Notes: generated by a model from the letters alone, not told the origin. A stretch of DNA of 64,000 nt from Torymus aiolomorphi (GCA_036365515.1 CM070873.1:230267876-230331875), one strand, 5' to 3'. Shown: positions 1 to 13,238, counted from the first letter of the stretch. Program-made: numbers and translations.

Positions 1-5
1 TTTTC

Positions 6-9
<4 letters not shown>

Positions 10-48
<39 letters not shown>
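10..48. repeat. (CT)n microsatellite
   Basis: Uninterrupted TC dinucleotide run of about 39 bp at the left edge of the window, leading into a CpG-containing block. Confidence 0.95.
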
Positions 49-51
<3 letters not shown>

Positions 52-360
52 GCCACCTCTCACCGGCTTTTAAACTCTCGCGAACGAGTTTTCTTTTTTA
101 GCCGTGCTCGTTTGCTCGCTCGCTCAGCGAGGACGCCGGTAAAAGTGCAGCGCGATGTGTTTTCTGCTATACGCTCTGTTTGTGTGTGTAGAGGTGGCGT
201 TTCGATTTCATCGGCGTGTCGGTCTCTCGCGAGCCGGCAGCAGCAGCACGCGAGATTCTCGTGGAGAGGAAAATATCTCCGCGGTGCGAGTTTCGCGTTT
301 TATTTCGTGCGCTCTCTGCCTGTGCGTCGTCGTCGTCGTCCCTTGCATATTTGCATACAT
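49..360. other. CpG-retaining block, no gene recognised
   Basis: GC-richer sequence with many CpG and short trinucleotide runs (CAG near 237-246, CGT near 326-340). Overlapping short open frames exist in several frames on both strands, which is expected of low-stop GC-rich DNA. None resembles a known protein. It could be an untranslated exon or regulatory DNA; nothing decides this. Confidence 0.4.
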
Positions 361-2380
361 TAATGTCGTTAAACGCTCGTCTCACCTTACGCAAAGTGAT
401 ATTTTGCACGATTATACTCGGGTTCCTGCAAACAAGTTGTAATTTAAACTGTCTCGCGTATATCTATGTATGTATGTACTTTTTGCCTAGTTTTTGTTTC
501 GCGCTCAAGGTAATTGTGTAACAAGATTTTACCCGGTGAATGAAATGATTTTGTTGTATATTGTATAATTGCGTGCGTGTGGATCGCGAGTGCAATGAAT
601 TTGATTAATTTAAAAATGTGGTGTGAAATATATTCGACTGTACTTTTGACAAGCGTATAAAGAGATTAATGTCTAGCAGATAAATGTATTATTAATTTAA
701 AAAAAAAGTTAAAACATTGGTATAATTATTTGACAAACAGCAGATGTAAACAAGCAGGTGTCTTGCATTTGGATATTTGGATACTAATATGTTTTGACCT
801 TCAACTGGCTCATATAAATTTTTGGAAAGCTAAACCAATCCAGAAAAAGTTATTAATACTTTTATGTTTACGCCAGTAACACGTAGTCTTATGGGAAATC
901 ACGTTTTCGACAGTTTTAATTAAGAAATTGGTTAAAACGGATGTTTAGATTTTGATGAAACCTTGAGAAATATATAATTTAATATCTCATGAATCTAATG
1001 CGTACATCCAAATCTTGGTTCACGAATTTTTAGAGTCGATATAAGCAAATGAATAAAAATATTCACACTCATTCGACCATTATACACCCTATTTGGCAGC
1101 ATTGCAAAGAGGTTAGGAAGTTCGAGAGGACTAAACATGCACTTGACTCACGGCGTACCGATAGTACTCCCTTAATTGCTTATATAATAATGATAAAATT
1201 TGCTTTATGTAATTTCCAAAAACTCCAGTGATTATTGTACAGTAAAAAATTTGCATTTTAGAAAGCTTTAAATTAATTTATTTTCAGTCATTTCAGAAAA
1301 TTAAAGTCGAAAATTCCGTTTATAGTTTTACAGTTCCTGTTTTTATTTCATTCTCATTGATAGTTTTTACATATATCTGATGATAACATATTTAGAAGTA
1401 ATTATTATGACATGTAATCTAATCGCGAATTTTGAGGACTATCTTCTATATACACGTGCTTCATATCAAACCACACAGATTTTTACATACCTAATAAACA
1501 TTAAAAAAAGAATATTGAGCATAATATTTGTTACTCTTTTTATAATTAATTTGGTTTAGGTTTAGACATTACAATATTTTAATCAGTTACTTAGAACCAA
1601 TATTTTAAATAAAAATTGAATAGCACATACAATCTTTAGTCATACAAATATCATTTTCAAACTCTTGTTTTTCTTTTTGTCATGCCTGACTGCGCCTCTT
1701 AGCACTGCCTAAAATAAACGCATTCTTGTTATCTATATTATCGCTGTTCCTCATTTCGCACCGGCGGTGGATATTGTACTATCTATATTTGTCTAAAGTC
1801 TTCTGCTATGTAAGTACGTTTATCTACTACCGATAGATAAAGATTCTTCCATATTCAGTTTTTTTGTTTTTCTTTTGTGTATTTTTCTGAATTTCCTGTA
1901 TTTTGTTTTCGTTTTCTTGGCTTTGATATCCATAAAACCTCATGTCTTATTTGTCCCGGCTTAACTTTAATCTTTCATTACTTCCTTCGTATTATAATTT
2001 ATTTTAAGTCGACAAGTTTAAAAATAAAGTTTATTCTTATAGTCACCGGTCTAGTAGTAGGAAGTATACTGCGCAACGCAAAGTGTTGATTTTTTTAAAA
2101 GGTAATAACTTAATCCTAGCCTGCTTAATTTTCTTCGATAAGAACATTTAATATTTTATTTTCTTGCGAAGAAGACTAATATATAAATGATTACACTCAA
2201 AAAAATACGGCACGTCATTCGTAATTTCGTTGCCCCTAAAATTTTAATTGTCAGATTAGAATCACGACTTCCTCTAGAGCAAAATCAAGAGTGTAAACAG
2301 TGGCGCTCGGGTTTTTGAGGTTAGTCTTAGATAACGTGACAGTACAAACGGTGATTAGACAATCGATAAAGACGCTCTAC
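361..2380. other. AT-rich spacer, no feature recognised
   Basis: AT-rich sequence with short homopolymer runs and frequent stops in all frames. A weak TTACACTC/GAGTGTAAA inverted pair near 2191-2298 could mark a small element but is too short to call. I see no coding region or RNA gene. Confidence 0.5.
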
Positions 2381-3080
2381 TTTGCACGGCTATCGGAAAA
2401 TTGGAGCGCGTTTTTTTTTCTCTTCCCCATCACGGCATAAACTCTCTCGCTCTCGAATAAAATCCTCCTCAATATCCTCATTTTGCCGAGTAAGTAAACA
2501 GGGCATCGCACATATAATCTCGCGACACGTTCCTTATTTGCCCTTCACGAAGACGGACGCGGCATTGTTTTTCGAGCAAGCCAATATCATAGTTTCTCGC
2601 GGACGACGACGGCGAAAGGTTACAAAACTCTTGATATTGCTGGTATATACTGAGCAAAATAAAACGCTACCGAGCGCGAGAGAGAGATAGACCTTTGATT
2701 TCTCCCTGAGGCTTTTGTGTGTAACGACGTTCGTTTCTACGCGCACGCGAAGAAAAAAAACCGGCAGAGAGAGAGGAGAGAGAGTACCGTAATACAATCG
2801 AATATTCCGAGTTGGCTGACGCGAACACGCGTGCATAAAAAACGCCGTGCGAATAGAAAAACCAAACAGCGTCTCGGTCGTCTGCGTGTGCACGTCGTTG
2901 TGTCGTCAATATAGGTACTTTTTCGAGGAGAGACTGCATGGGGAGAGAAGGAAAAAAAACGAGGGTCCATTAAAAATGGAAAGAGATGCGCGCGCGCGCG
3001 TGGAGTTGGAGGGGACGGCGTGCGATGTGTTTGTGTGTTTACACGAAAGTACATTGGGTTCATGGCTACGGGAGCACTGA
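2381..3080. other. CpG-retaining block with GA-rich runs
   Basis: GC-richer block with CpG, short (GA)n runs near 2767-2785 and a (CG)n run near 2986-3000. Several open frames of 60-120 codons overlap on both strands with Arg-rich or Ser-rich composition. They look like by-products of composition, not exons. Confidence 0.4.
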
Positions 3081-3720
3081 TATTATTTTGATTTGTTTCG
3101 GGGTCGGAATTGTGTGTTAGCAGTGGATCGAAAAGAAATCTAGTGAATTTATTATTTCTGTACTAAAAATAGAAAATCAAATATACTGCTCTTTTTGCCT
3201 CTGAAAGTGATTATTTTTTGGCCGTTGTTATATGTACGACAGATTTCCTAACCTCAAAAAATGTACAACATGTATTAATAGATGAAAGGATACTTGAAAA
3301 TTTTTAAAATTACACAAATTTTGACAATTTTTGATAATTGACTAAAGAAATAATATTCTTTCTTGTCTGGAAACTATTTTTTTGCCTGTTATATCAAAAT
3401 TCTCGTTACTGAAACGATGACTATTTTTGTCGCGGTAGACAAATCTGTCGTACATATAGTAACGCCGTTATTTTTTACTTTAAAAAATGCGTTTTTAATG
3501 TCTCCCAGTTTTATCATCAACGCTTTTATCAACAGTGTCAATCATTCATAAATATTAACATTTCTAATTTACAATAGAATCCTCTAAAACATTCTTAACG
3601 ATAAACACCACATCACTAACCAATTTATTCCCATCAGAATAATCAAGCCCTATACCACATCAACAACGATTAATTAAATCAATCGACCTCATCCCTTCCC
3701 ATCCAACCTTCGCGTCCGCG
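3081..3720. other. AT-rich spacer
   Basis: AT-rich, no coding signal, no structured repeat seen. Confidence 0.5.
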
Positions 3721-5850
3721 CATAAAGTTCAAAAGCTCCGAAATTTAATATATATACTCACAAAAGTCTGGCCGCTGCTTCACATCCACCGCGCCGGGGG
3801 GTGTGCAACGGCAGCAGCAGCGCGCCGACGTCGATAACAACAACAGCAGAGCTCTCCTCTCTCTCCTCACCACTCCACTCCGTCCTCGACCCCGTATATA
3901 CAGACGGCTCCGTTAAACCGAGCTCACCAGAGTCCACACACACTGCACTTCTTCGTCGGCGACTGCGGTGACTGCTGCTGCTGCTACAACACGTGCACGG
4001 CACACTCTTCCGTTGTCGACTCCTCTTCTTCCTCCTCCTCTACCTCCTCCTCCGCTACTGCTGCTCGTCGATAACAGGGAGCGGCGCGGGCGCATAGAGC
4101 GAGAGAAGAACAGGACCGCCCCGCTGCTGCACACACACAATATATAGATAGATATATTATTCGCGATGTATATTATTCAGCGCTCTCCACTGTGCTACAT
4201 GTATATATTACAATAGCTCGCGTTGTACACACTGCACGCACGATGGCTGCTGCTGCTGCTGCGCGCAGTTTGTTTACACGCGACGACTCGCCGCGCGTTC
4301 GCCTCGATATTATCGCTGCTGCTGGTGCTGCTGCTGCATCGCGGCGTCGCAGCCGCGAGTGTCACTGCCGCTCTGTCGCGGGGGTGGCCTCGCGCGCGCG
4401 GTCGATGACGATGACGACGACGACGACGGTGCGGACGACACACACTAAGCTCACTCGCGTTATATACGTATTCTTTTTTGCTGTCGTTGCGAGACGATCT
4501 GCTCACGTATAGAGATATATATATATACACACAGACACTGTGCACTGTCGCGCTTTCGGTTGTTCCACACTGAACACGATTTTTTATGTATGTATGTGCG
4601 CGCGGCGCGGCGCGGTAAAGAGTACGGCGAGGAATAACAATACACACAGACACCGCGTTGTGCTGTGTATTATACACATACCGTACTGCGCACACGCACA
4701 CTCACATGACACACTCACACTATTATATATATATATCTTCTCGTTCTGTCTGGTCCTCTCTCTCTCTCTCTCGCATACACAACGTCGTAGTGCGCGTGCG
4801 CCTCGCGTGTTTGTATATAATGCGGGGGTGTGTATATATACACGGCGACGAGAGCGTTGCTGCTGCTGCTGCTGCGTCCGCTCTCGGCTTGTCTCCGGCT
4901 TTTTCGTCCGGCTTCTTTCTCCGGCCTTGCCTCGTTCTTTCTTTCTTTCTTTCTTTTCCGCTCTCTCTCTCTTTATCGCTATCTCTTTCTAGCTTGCTCG
5001 CTCTCTCGCTCTCCGTCGTGCGAGACGGCAGAGACACTGGGACAGACGGCAAACCTCCACTCTCACACTATCCGCTTTGAGTGCAAACGCGCGACTGTGG
5101 TGCCAAGAGCCGAGTTCTGCACCGGCGGCCGCTTCCCCGTGCCGCCAACTCGCGGCGCCATCGTCGACCGCTCGCTCTTGTATCTCTCTCTCTCTCTTTC
5201 CCGCCGCGCCGCACGCCCGCGGATTACTTGTGTCTGTGTGTGCGCGTGTGCCTGCGTATGTCGTGCGTGCTTGCGTGTGGGTATATAGCGGCGGATAGAA
5301 AGGGAAAGAGAGGGAAGGAGAGAGAGAGAGAGAAAGAGGACGGTATGCTGCTGCTGTTGCAGGAGAGGTGAAACGAGAGCGGCTCGCTGGAATTTTGCCG
5401 TTTCTCTCTCTCTCTCGCACTCGCTCTTTCGTCCCCCCTTTTGCATCTTTTTCGTTTTCAGAGGCTCTAGTGCGCATAAAGGAGCGGTTCAGCGGTCCTC
5501 CTATATATGCTCCCGCGGCGTACGTGCAGCGCAATTTTCGCACGAGAGCAAATTTTAATTGCGTCCGAAAATTTAGCTCGTTGTTGACAATTACCGCCTC
5601 GTGATGCATGAACGAACGAGAGCGAAGGTTGCAATTGAGGGAGTATATGCAATGTTCACGACCTCCTCGCTGCTCTGCGCTCGTTTTATTTATTCTCATT
5701 ACGTTATTATTATTTGTCACCGCGCGATATGATGCTCTGGGTCGTTGAATTTGTATATACGTGTATGGATGTCGAAACAATTCAGCGCTTATACCTCCCC
5801 GCGCAAACAGTGCGCAATATTTTCGCTCCGTTGATTGGTCGCGGGGAGTG
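3721..5850. other. Large CpG-retaining, low-complexity island
   Basis: About 2.1 kb of GC-richer DNA dense in CpG, with CTG/GCT runs (4245-4262, 4317-4335, 4858-4874), a CTTT run (about 4936-4955), CT runs (4757-4773, 5187-5200, 5404-5416), GA runs (5309-5337), and short (TA)n tracts. Open frames up to 263 codons exist on both strands but encode Ser/Leu, Arg/Glu or His/Thr repeats from the microsatellites, so I do not call them genes. The block may be a promoter or enhancer region or a long untranslated exon. Confidence 0.45.
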
Positions 5851-6689
5851 TTTTTATTGCGCCGCGGAATGATTTATTCTGCATGCGACTGTTGGACATT
5901 GGAAACGAATTGTTAGCATTGCCCCTTGTTGAATGTTGCAGAGAAGAGTGATAAAGTGAAATTTGATTAAAATTATTAGATACCTATGTGTATGCCTTTC
6001 TTGTAAATTGAAGAGTAATGCGATGAAACCCAAATTTAAATCATACAATTTATAATGAATGATATAATAAACTGCAAGTATTTGGATGTTAAAATACTTT
6101 TAATTTCCGCTTTTATTTATTATAGGTAAGCTGTACCTTCACCGTTGTGATTTTTATCACGATGTTAAATAAAAATTTCATCCTCGGTTTGCTAATAAAA
6201 AATCTGACACTTTTAAGACGGATTATTTTTCAGATAAAATAGAATGTTTACTACTAACTAGCTAAACAAGCCACAATAAAGTATAAACGTATACGTCGTA
6301 AAATTTTCTACAAAAGCGCGAAAAATTTAAATCCCTAAAAATTTCAAAGCCCCACAGAATGTTTATAGTTTCGCTCAGCTCACCTCCTTCATAACCGTTC
6401 GCATCCACACGAGTATATAAGCTCATTATCGCTCCTCCGAAACAATTCTTCCGCGCGCGATTATGCCCGTAACTTTTGGAAAGTGAGAAATCAGGGTTAG
6501 TAGACTGTCCAGAGGCTAATGCTCTCGGGATTATTGAAAATCTCGCGGCAGCTGCCCGCTCAAAATTGTATCCGGGACAATCAGCGCGAGGCACAGCCCA
6601 GTAAACTATACATATAATGCGCTAGAGGCGCGCGTTTTCCGTCATTTTCCCTCGCGCCGTCCGTTGTTTATCTTCGGTTGGCGATAAAT
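5851..6689. other. Mixed spacer, no gene recognised
   Basis: AT-rich from 5851 to about 6260, then moderately GC-rich. No domain or RNA gene is recognisable. Confidence 0.45.
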
Positions 6690-6732
6690 CTCGCTCCCGG
6701 GTATTACATGTATAATAATGCCCGGGAGCGAG
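6690..6732. repeat. 12-bp perfect hairpin CTCGCTCCCGGG
   Basis: CTCGCTCCCGGG at 6690-6701 is followed by its exact reverse complement CCCGGGAGCGAG at 6721-6732, with a 19-nt AT-rich loop. It lies in a CpG-rich block. No T-run follows, so a terminator role is not suggested. Confidence 0.75.
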
Positions 6733-6964
6733 GCTGTCGGAAAAATGTATATCGCGAGACGAGACGCGCGCGAGAGTCTCGGAGTGAAACGTGCAGGTGT
6801 GCATGAATATTAATTTACGTAACGTGCACTTTTTCGGCGTGGAGGAATATGGCGGATTTTGAGGAGAGAAGGGATTAGTGGTTGGATTCGGGGGTATGCG
6901 TTGGTCATGTAGTTTGGAGGTTTTGTATAGATATCACAGTAAATAATTTCTTTTTGGGTTTGTT

Positions 6965-7125
6965 CCCTGCTGGGAATCGTCCATTTTTCGCCCATTTGTG
7001 ACACGATTTTTCTCCCATTTTCTAGCCATTTAATGGCGAGTTGACCGAAATCGCTAGAAAATGGCTAGAAAATGGGAGAAAAATCGTTTCACAAATGGGA
7101 GAAAAATGGACGATTTCTACCAGGG
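6965..7125. mobile_element. Foldback MITE with CCCTGSTRG ends
   Basis: A near-complete inverted repeat: the left arm at 6965-7031 and right arm at 7058-7125 pair over about 67 bp with few mismatches, around a loop of about 26 nt. The ends read CCCTGCTGGGAATCGTCC and, in reverse complement, CCCTGGTAGAAATCGTCC. It codes for nothing. The structure is that of a non-autonomous palindromic element; I cannot assign a superfamily. Confidence 0.75.
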
Positions 7126-8185
7126 TTAAAGTGATTTCTGATAATATACTTGATTTAGTAAACAGAAATAATAAACACCCATTTAAAAAAATCATCATCT
7201 GAAACATATATTTCAAAAAGTTTTTGTGAAAGTTGCTGGTACTGCTAATCAGTGTCTCACTAAACTATCTACTTTTATCTACTTTTATCTATTTAATAAT
7301 GAGCTTCATAAATATTGCTGGTCCATGAGAGGCATGGCGGGTTCAAACTCTTAAATTGAATTTGATTGAATTTAAAAAATGTATATGAAACAAAAGGATT
7401 TACTTGGCATTTTAACATTTTACTTTTATTACTTTCGAGCTGTATGAATATTTTAATAAATACTCGATCCACCTTGCCTCACATTTTTCCTCACCCAACT
7501 TATACATACATTTTAATATACTTTGTACAGTAAAATCACACGGAAAGAAAAGGTTGCTTCGAGTAACCAATCATTTTTTTCCGTGCATAATCCCCAAAAA
7601 ATTCATTAATCCAACTTCACTATGCCCACCGTATTTTTAAACCAGAGACAATCCATATTCTGTATCACGAATAATGGCTGATATAAAAAAGCTTGACCCT
7701 GCAGAAGCCGCTCGCGCGTAATTATTCAACCGCGCATTGTCGCCTGATGTTCTCCCTATATTACTCTCGCACAAGTATATGGAAACGAAAATACATCGGA
7801 ACCCGCGCGTGCAGCAGACCGGCATCGGCGAGATGTGGCAAAAAATATTGAGCAAATAATCAAGTGAGCTGATGTGGCAGCCGCGCGAGGAGGAGAAAAA
7901 ATTGAGACGTGCTGTCTCGCGGATGACGAGGGCATGGAGTCGAGGATTGCGTTTTTAGTTTATGACTGGCTTTTTTTTCGATCTTTTTGGAAGAGTCTTC
8001 ATTATGCTCTGTATGAATGTGTTGGATTTTATCGACTGGCAAATGTTTTAAAGGATGTTGTTATAAGAGACTAAGTCTTACTTTATTATGTATATTAATT
8101 TTTTGTTATAGTTATATTGCAATTGACGTACGAAAAATATATATAAATTTATTGGGAAATGATAAAAATGAGTTTCTTGTTCAGA
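7126..8185. other. AT-rich spacer with a short GC-richer block
   Basis: AT-rich except about 7640-7930, where CpG increases. Short open frames here show no recognisable domains. A 47-bp mini-hairpin (separate entry) lies at 7539-7585. Confidence 0.45.
7539..7585. repeat. 47-bp mini inverted repeat with CACGGAAA ends
   Basis: Begins CACGGAAAGAAA and ends TTTTTTTCCGTG, with an inner GGTTGC/GTAACC pair. The ends match those of the CACGG-type elements at 51539 and 29741, so it may be a minimal internal-deletion derivative. Flanks are CA rather than TA. Confidence 0.55.
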
Positions 8186-8800
8186 TTAAAAAAAAAAGTA
8201 TTAAAAGCCATAATAATCAAAACTACTATTAATTTTTGTACATTAATTGCTGGGCTTTTTGTATGCTTTTTAATTTGAAATAAAAAGAATTTACACAGGG
8301 TGCAAATGAAGTTGAATCAATGTTTCAAATATTCGACGTATATCAAAATTTTTTACTATAATATTTGTGAAGTATTCAGATTTTATACAAAAAATAGTAC
8401 ATTTCGATACTAGTGCGAGGATTTGATTTTCCCCTCGTGTGACTGTTTGCACCCGAGCGAAGCGAGGGTGAAAAGGTCACACGAGGAGAAAATCAACTTC
8501 TCACACAAGTGTCGAACCGTATTTTTTGACACGACGTGCGAGAAGTGAGATTTTTGCACGCATCGTTTAACGCAGCGTGCGGGAAATCGAACTTCTCGCA
8601 CGGAGTTTCAAAAAAGTATTAAATGCCGTAATAATTAAAACTTCCATGAATTTTTTTCATTAATTGCTGATTTTTTGATAGCTTTTTAATTTGTAATAAA
8701 AATAATTTACACATACATGAAGTTAAAGCAATGTTTCAAATGTTCGATGTATATCAAAATTTTTTACTATAAATATTTTTGAAATATTCATGAATACCAT
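8186..8800. repeat. Direct duplication of about 200 bp around a CpG hairpin block
   Basis: About 8189-8390 and 8608-8800 are diverged direct copies: both run from AAAAAGTATTAAA through CAATGTTTCAAAT to TATCAAAATTTTTTACTAT. Between them lies a compositionally different CpG-rich segment with two imperfect 19-bp hairpins (8425-8443 with 8476-8494; 8535-8553 with 8584-8602). The layout resembles a tandemly repeated unit of about 420 bp. Confidence 0.7.
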
Positions 8801-9350
8801 ATATGTAGAATGTTTTAGCAATAATCTGATAGTCCGAGGAACTTCAGGAGATGTTAAATACCCGCACATTTTCGAACTCCCCTCCCTACCGCAGGCATGC
8901 GTTTAATTAAAATTATTAATCTACAAGTATTTTCCTAGAAAAATTGCCTGAATATTCCCACCGATCAATCAATACTTTTTATTGTAAAATCTACACATTA
9001 ATTACGCGAAAATAATAAAACCTAATATAATTATTTACTTACGTGTAATTTTGTTGCAAAATTGGATAAAAGACTCAAAATACTTCATTGAACGAGTTTA
9101 ATTTTCCCAAAGAGAATGTCATTTCTCTGAATTGATTTCAAACTTCAGTAATATTACAAAAATTCAAAAGGATTTTTAGCAGTTTATTCAGTTATAAAAG
9201 TTCATTAACAATTAAAACATTATTTTTAAATAAATACAATAACACATACATCTATATATACGTAACACTAAATTCAACATTCCCAATAAAACCTATAATC
9301 CAACCTCACCCAAAACCCCCTCGTTACATTTATCAATCCAACAATCTCCG
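8801..9350. other. AT-rich spacer
   Basis: No coding region or repeat structure recognised. Confidence 0.5.
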
Positions 9351-10690
9351 CAGCACCATTGACGCTAGCAGGCGGCGCGGGAACGCAAATAATATTCAAC
9401 GAATGCAAAATCCTCGGGCATAGGACATGAACCAATTACGCCGTAGCCGCGGAGCGCTATCGCACCCGCGCGAGTGCGTCGTAAACCTTTAGCTCAGCTC
9501 CTCTCTCCTCTCGACTCCCCCAAGCCGCGCACCACCACTGTCAGCTCGACTTTCCTCCCAACTTGGGCTATATGGAGCCACTCGCGTAAACGTTCCCCGC
9601 GCAGTGCCGCGATGCTCCTCGCCTCGCTCTACACACCTTGGCGCTAGCTGCGCCCAACGCACACTACCTTCGATCCATATATGTGTGTACATGTGTGTGC
9701 CATATATGTATACATATACATACACACATAGGTATATAGGGGGAACGCAAGCTGCTGCTAAGCTACGGCATTTGGCGCGTTGACAACTCCGGTGCGCTGC
9801 GGCTGACTGACCCGCGCTTGCTTGCTTGCACGCTGTGTGCATGTCTCCGTCTCTGTCCCGCTGGTCAATAGCCGACGAGGCCATTATCGTCAAAACAAGC
9901 CGCGCGTTCAGTTCGAATTCTAGAGCTGTGTATAGCTGTTATACGCGCGCGTGCGTGTGTGTATGTAGAACGCGCGATCCTTCTCTCTCTCCCCGCGCGC
10001 TTGAATCAATAAAACCGGCCCTCTTCCCTCTCGCTCGCGCGCATCAGGGGGATGCAAGGCACACACACATTAGCGCGCGCGTGTTTAAGGTCTCTGTGTC
10101 ACGGTTTGCACACATATACACGCGCACGTATATATACGCATGCTTGCTCTGTATAGGTTGTTGTATCGGGATGTATACGCGCGCGCTCGTGTCCAGCTGC
10201 GCGAGCCTCGATAAATAATTTCCCCTGGGAGATGCTCCTTTTACCTTCGCTCGCCTGCTCTCGTGGACGGTGCATGGTGAGTTTTGGTGTAGCTATGCGG
10301 AGGAGAGCGGGAGTGAAAGCTTCGGGAAGGTATTGGTATATATATGATGTAGTAGTTATATATACGAGTTCGATGAAGAAGTCATTTGGAGAGGAGAAGA
10401 AGTAGCGAGCTTTTATATGGGCGGCTGAACGTCTATTACTTTGGAGCTCGATTTATAGTTTCTAGCTTTTTAATGCCCTATGAGTGCGCATGGGCTTTTA
10501 TTGCTATGAGCGAGGACCCGATGAATTCGTGCGTGCATATATACGAAGGGGGTGCGGTTAATATACTCGGCCCGGAAATCTAGCTGTGTGACGCGTAGCT
10601 GTTGGGGTGGCAGTGTGTCTCTATTGTTTGCCCCGTGCTCGCACGGATCCGAACTGCGCAGGAGACTCGAGCTTGACGTTTTGCATTTAA
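9351..10690. other. CpG-retaining island
   Basis: About 1.3 kb of CpG-rich sequence with alternating (TA)/(CA) tracts (9678-9735), CGCG runs and short CT runs. Open frames on both strands are compositional. No splice-bounded exon could be recognised. Confidence 0.45.
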
Positions 10691-11560
10691 AATTCAGCAG
10701 ATCTAGCTGATTTTCTTTTGTTTATGTAAAATCAGGTGATATTATTGTAGATTTGAGTAAATAATATACTTTTATATTGGGAGCAAAAATTATTGCAATT
10801 AAGTTTTAACGAATTTAATACTTTACGAGCTTTTCTTTTAATTTTATTTTAATTTTAGTGGATATTCAGCTTTGAGTAATGGGTTCCTTAGTTAAAAAGA
10901 ATTTTCTGATACATAGTTTTAACGCCTACGATACGACTGCAAAGTGATTTTTCCGTAGAAACTTTTCGTGACTGTTAGTAGTAAAGGAGGGTGCAGATCA
11001 AGATAAGCATGTAATACTGAGATGCTACTAATTTTGTTGGAAACTATATGATTAAAAATATAAAGATAAATGTTATTAACAATGATCATGATTTAAGAAA
11101 GGAAAATTAATTACATTTTCAAATTATGTTCGATTGTTTAATAATGCTGTATTTATTTAGGATTATTATTTCACCAACCTTTTATAGCTTAATAAATATC
11201 AGTTTATTATTAAACCAGTCAAAACAATGCTGTATTAAATTAACAAAAGCGTATGGGAATTTCAAACATAAAATAAATGTATAGTATATAGGTATTCACA
11301 CTGAAACTGAACGCCAACAAACTTGAAATAGAGAATTTTTACTGGCTGTGACAAATTAAATAAAAAATGGAGATATGTAAATATTCAAATATACATTTGC
11401 ATTTGTACTCGACCAAACAGAAACGTATTTTTCATCTCTACTTTATTTTTAAAAAAAAGTACACAACAATTTGTTCGATTCGGTGGTGAGTAGTTCTCAC
11501 TACCAAATCGAAGAAAATAAGTTTAAACGCCCGATAATCGTTAGCGTATGCAGCCACCGA
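10691..11560. other. AT-rich spacer
   Basis: No gene, RNA or structured repeat recognised. Confidence 0.5.
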
Positions 11561-11813
11561 AATAATAATGCAAATGCGCGTCGCGACATAATTCATTGCA
11601 GAGCGCAGTAAAATTTCGAAATTATACGCATTACCACTGAGTCTAATAATTTTCGAATGCAGCGAGGTGCGCACGAGCGCGAATTTTCGAAAGGCGTTCT
11701 CGCGTCAAGGCCAACTAGTCCTCGCTCCTCCCTCTCCCTCTCTCTCTCGCTCTCTCTCTCTACACACACACACACACACACCATAAGGGACCCTCTCCTG
11801 GGACTTAATAAGG

Positions 11814-11871
<58 letters not shown>

Positions 11872-12345
11872 TTCTCTTTTACACTGTTTCTCCGCGTATA
11901 CATTTCGATTCAGCTTCGTGCGAACGAAAACATACACGCGCACGGAGCTAGTGTTTCCGAGAGCGAGATGCATTAATCTTTTTACGCGAAACGCCATTAT
12001 GAAGCCCGAAACGCATATATATACGGTGCGGATAGGCAAAATATAGCGTAGAAGGGTTGAATATTTCAGAGCGGGAGAGCGAGAGTGGGCCTTCGCAGCG
12101 AAGGTCCACTTTGATCGATTAGTTCTGTTCCGTCTGCCCTCGAGGGCTCTTTCTCTCTTCCTCCCTCCCTCCCACCCTCTTTTCCCCCACTACACACGCG
12201 CTGGACGCTGTTCTTCCCCCCTCCTCCCCCCGTATAGCGCGGTGCATGACGATTGACTGAAAGCGAAGTATCGATTGAAATAGCCATTACCATAGAATAT
12301 TCGACAGCGCTACGGCTATTGTTTACTTTATGTGGCACTTTTTCT
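11561..12345. other. CpG-retaining block with CT and CA arrays
   Basis: GC-richer block that contains the microsatellite cluster at 11719-11866. The longest open frames run through the arrays and give Ser-Leu or Arg-Glu repeats, so they are rejected as genes. Confidence 0.45.
11719..11866. repeat. Microsatellite cluster (CT)n-(CA)n-(TC)n
   Basis: Imperfect CT repeat about 11727-11760, CA repeat 11762-11782, then an almost pure TC repeat 11817-11866 (about 50 bp). Confidence 0.95.
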
Positions 12346-13238
12346 TTAATTAACGGGGTGAAATTTTTATTTTTTTTTTAGTTTTTTTTTTCGACTACTC
12401 GCGTGAGCATTTGTTTTAATAATCCAACAGGGGGATTATAAAATACTTGACGATACTAAACTTTTATATAGTATTAATTTATATTTTCATGCGCGTATGT
12501 GTTTTGTGGATAAAACAAAAATTGATGGGTGTAATATTTCAAAGGTAAAAACTAAAAAAAATATAGAAATCACTTTATATTAATGTCTTTTCTATATTGG
12601 TTTGTTGTTTGAAATAAGACTAGTTATTCATTTATTAGTATTATAAAACTCTTCTTATATTAATTTAATAAATAAATAAAATGAAATAATTGCTTTGCTG
12701 ATTAATATTAAGATATATTACAATGAATATGACAGTCAATTGAAATATATTTAAAATGTAAACATATTGCAGTAGTTGTCCTTTATTTTAACAGGATCAA
12801 TAGTAAAAACCGCTGCCAATTCATTGGCACGTAGCTTCCTCTAAATAAACGTATCGTTCCTATATTATATATAGTATATATTTTAAACATAAAATATATT
12901 TATTCATTATACTTTTTTTCAATTATTAAATAATGAAATTATTTGTTATTTGACACTTCTTTTATTAAAAAAAAAGTAATATTTTAAAATATAAAATTAA
13001 AAAATTGCTATCTACCCTGAGATCAACTTACTCACATGTTCAAAATCATATATAATAAATCCATTTTTTACATTATAAATATATTATTATTCAATAATTG
13101 TATATCTTTATTATAAATAATTGTGTATATATTATAAAAATTGAAATTATACTTCTAATTTTGATTTTTTTTAATGGTCCGTTATAACTTTCGTCCTCCT
13201 CTTCAACAAATATCGTTGATTGTTGATTTTATCATTTC
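12346..13238. other. Very AT-rich spacer
   Basis: Very AT-rich with A/T homopolymers. Apart from the conserved block at 12805-12841 (separate entry), nothing is recognisable. Confidence 0.5.
12805..12841 (+). repeat. Conserved ~37-bp block, copy 1
   Basis: AAAAACCGCTGCCAATTCAT followed by TGGCACGTAGCTTCCTC. Near-identical blocks occur at 26419-26455 and 30879-30915 in otherwise diverged AT-rich DNA. CCAATTCATTGG inside it is an imperfect palindrome. Confidence 0.8.

Noticed and set aside
2191..2298. Small element with TTACACTC/GAGTGTAA ends
   Set aside because: Eight matching bases only, with no target duplication and no second copy.
4989..5780. 263-codon minus-strand open frame
   Set aside because: It runs through CT, GA and CA repeats, has low-complexity composition and overlaps equally open frames in other phases. 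No domain is visible.
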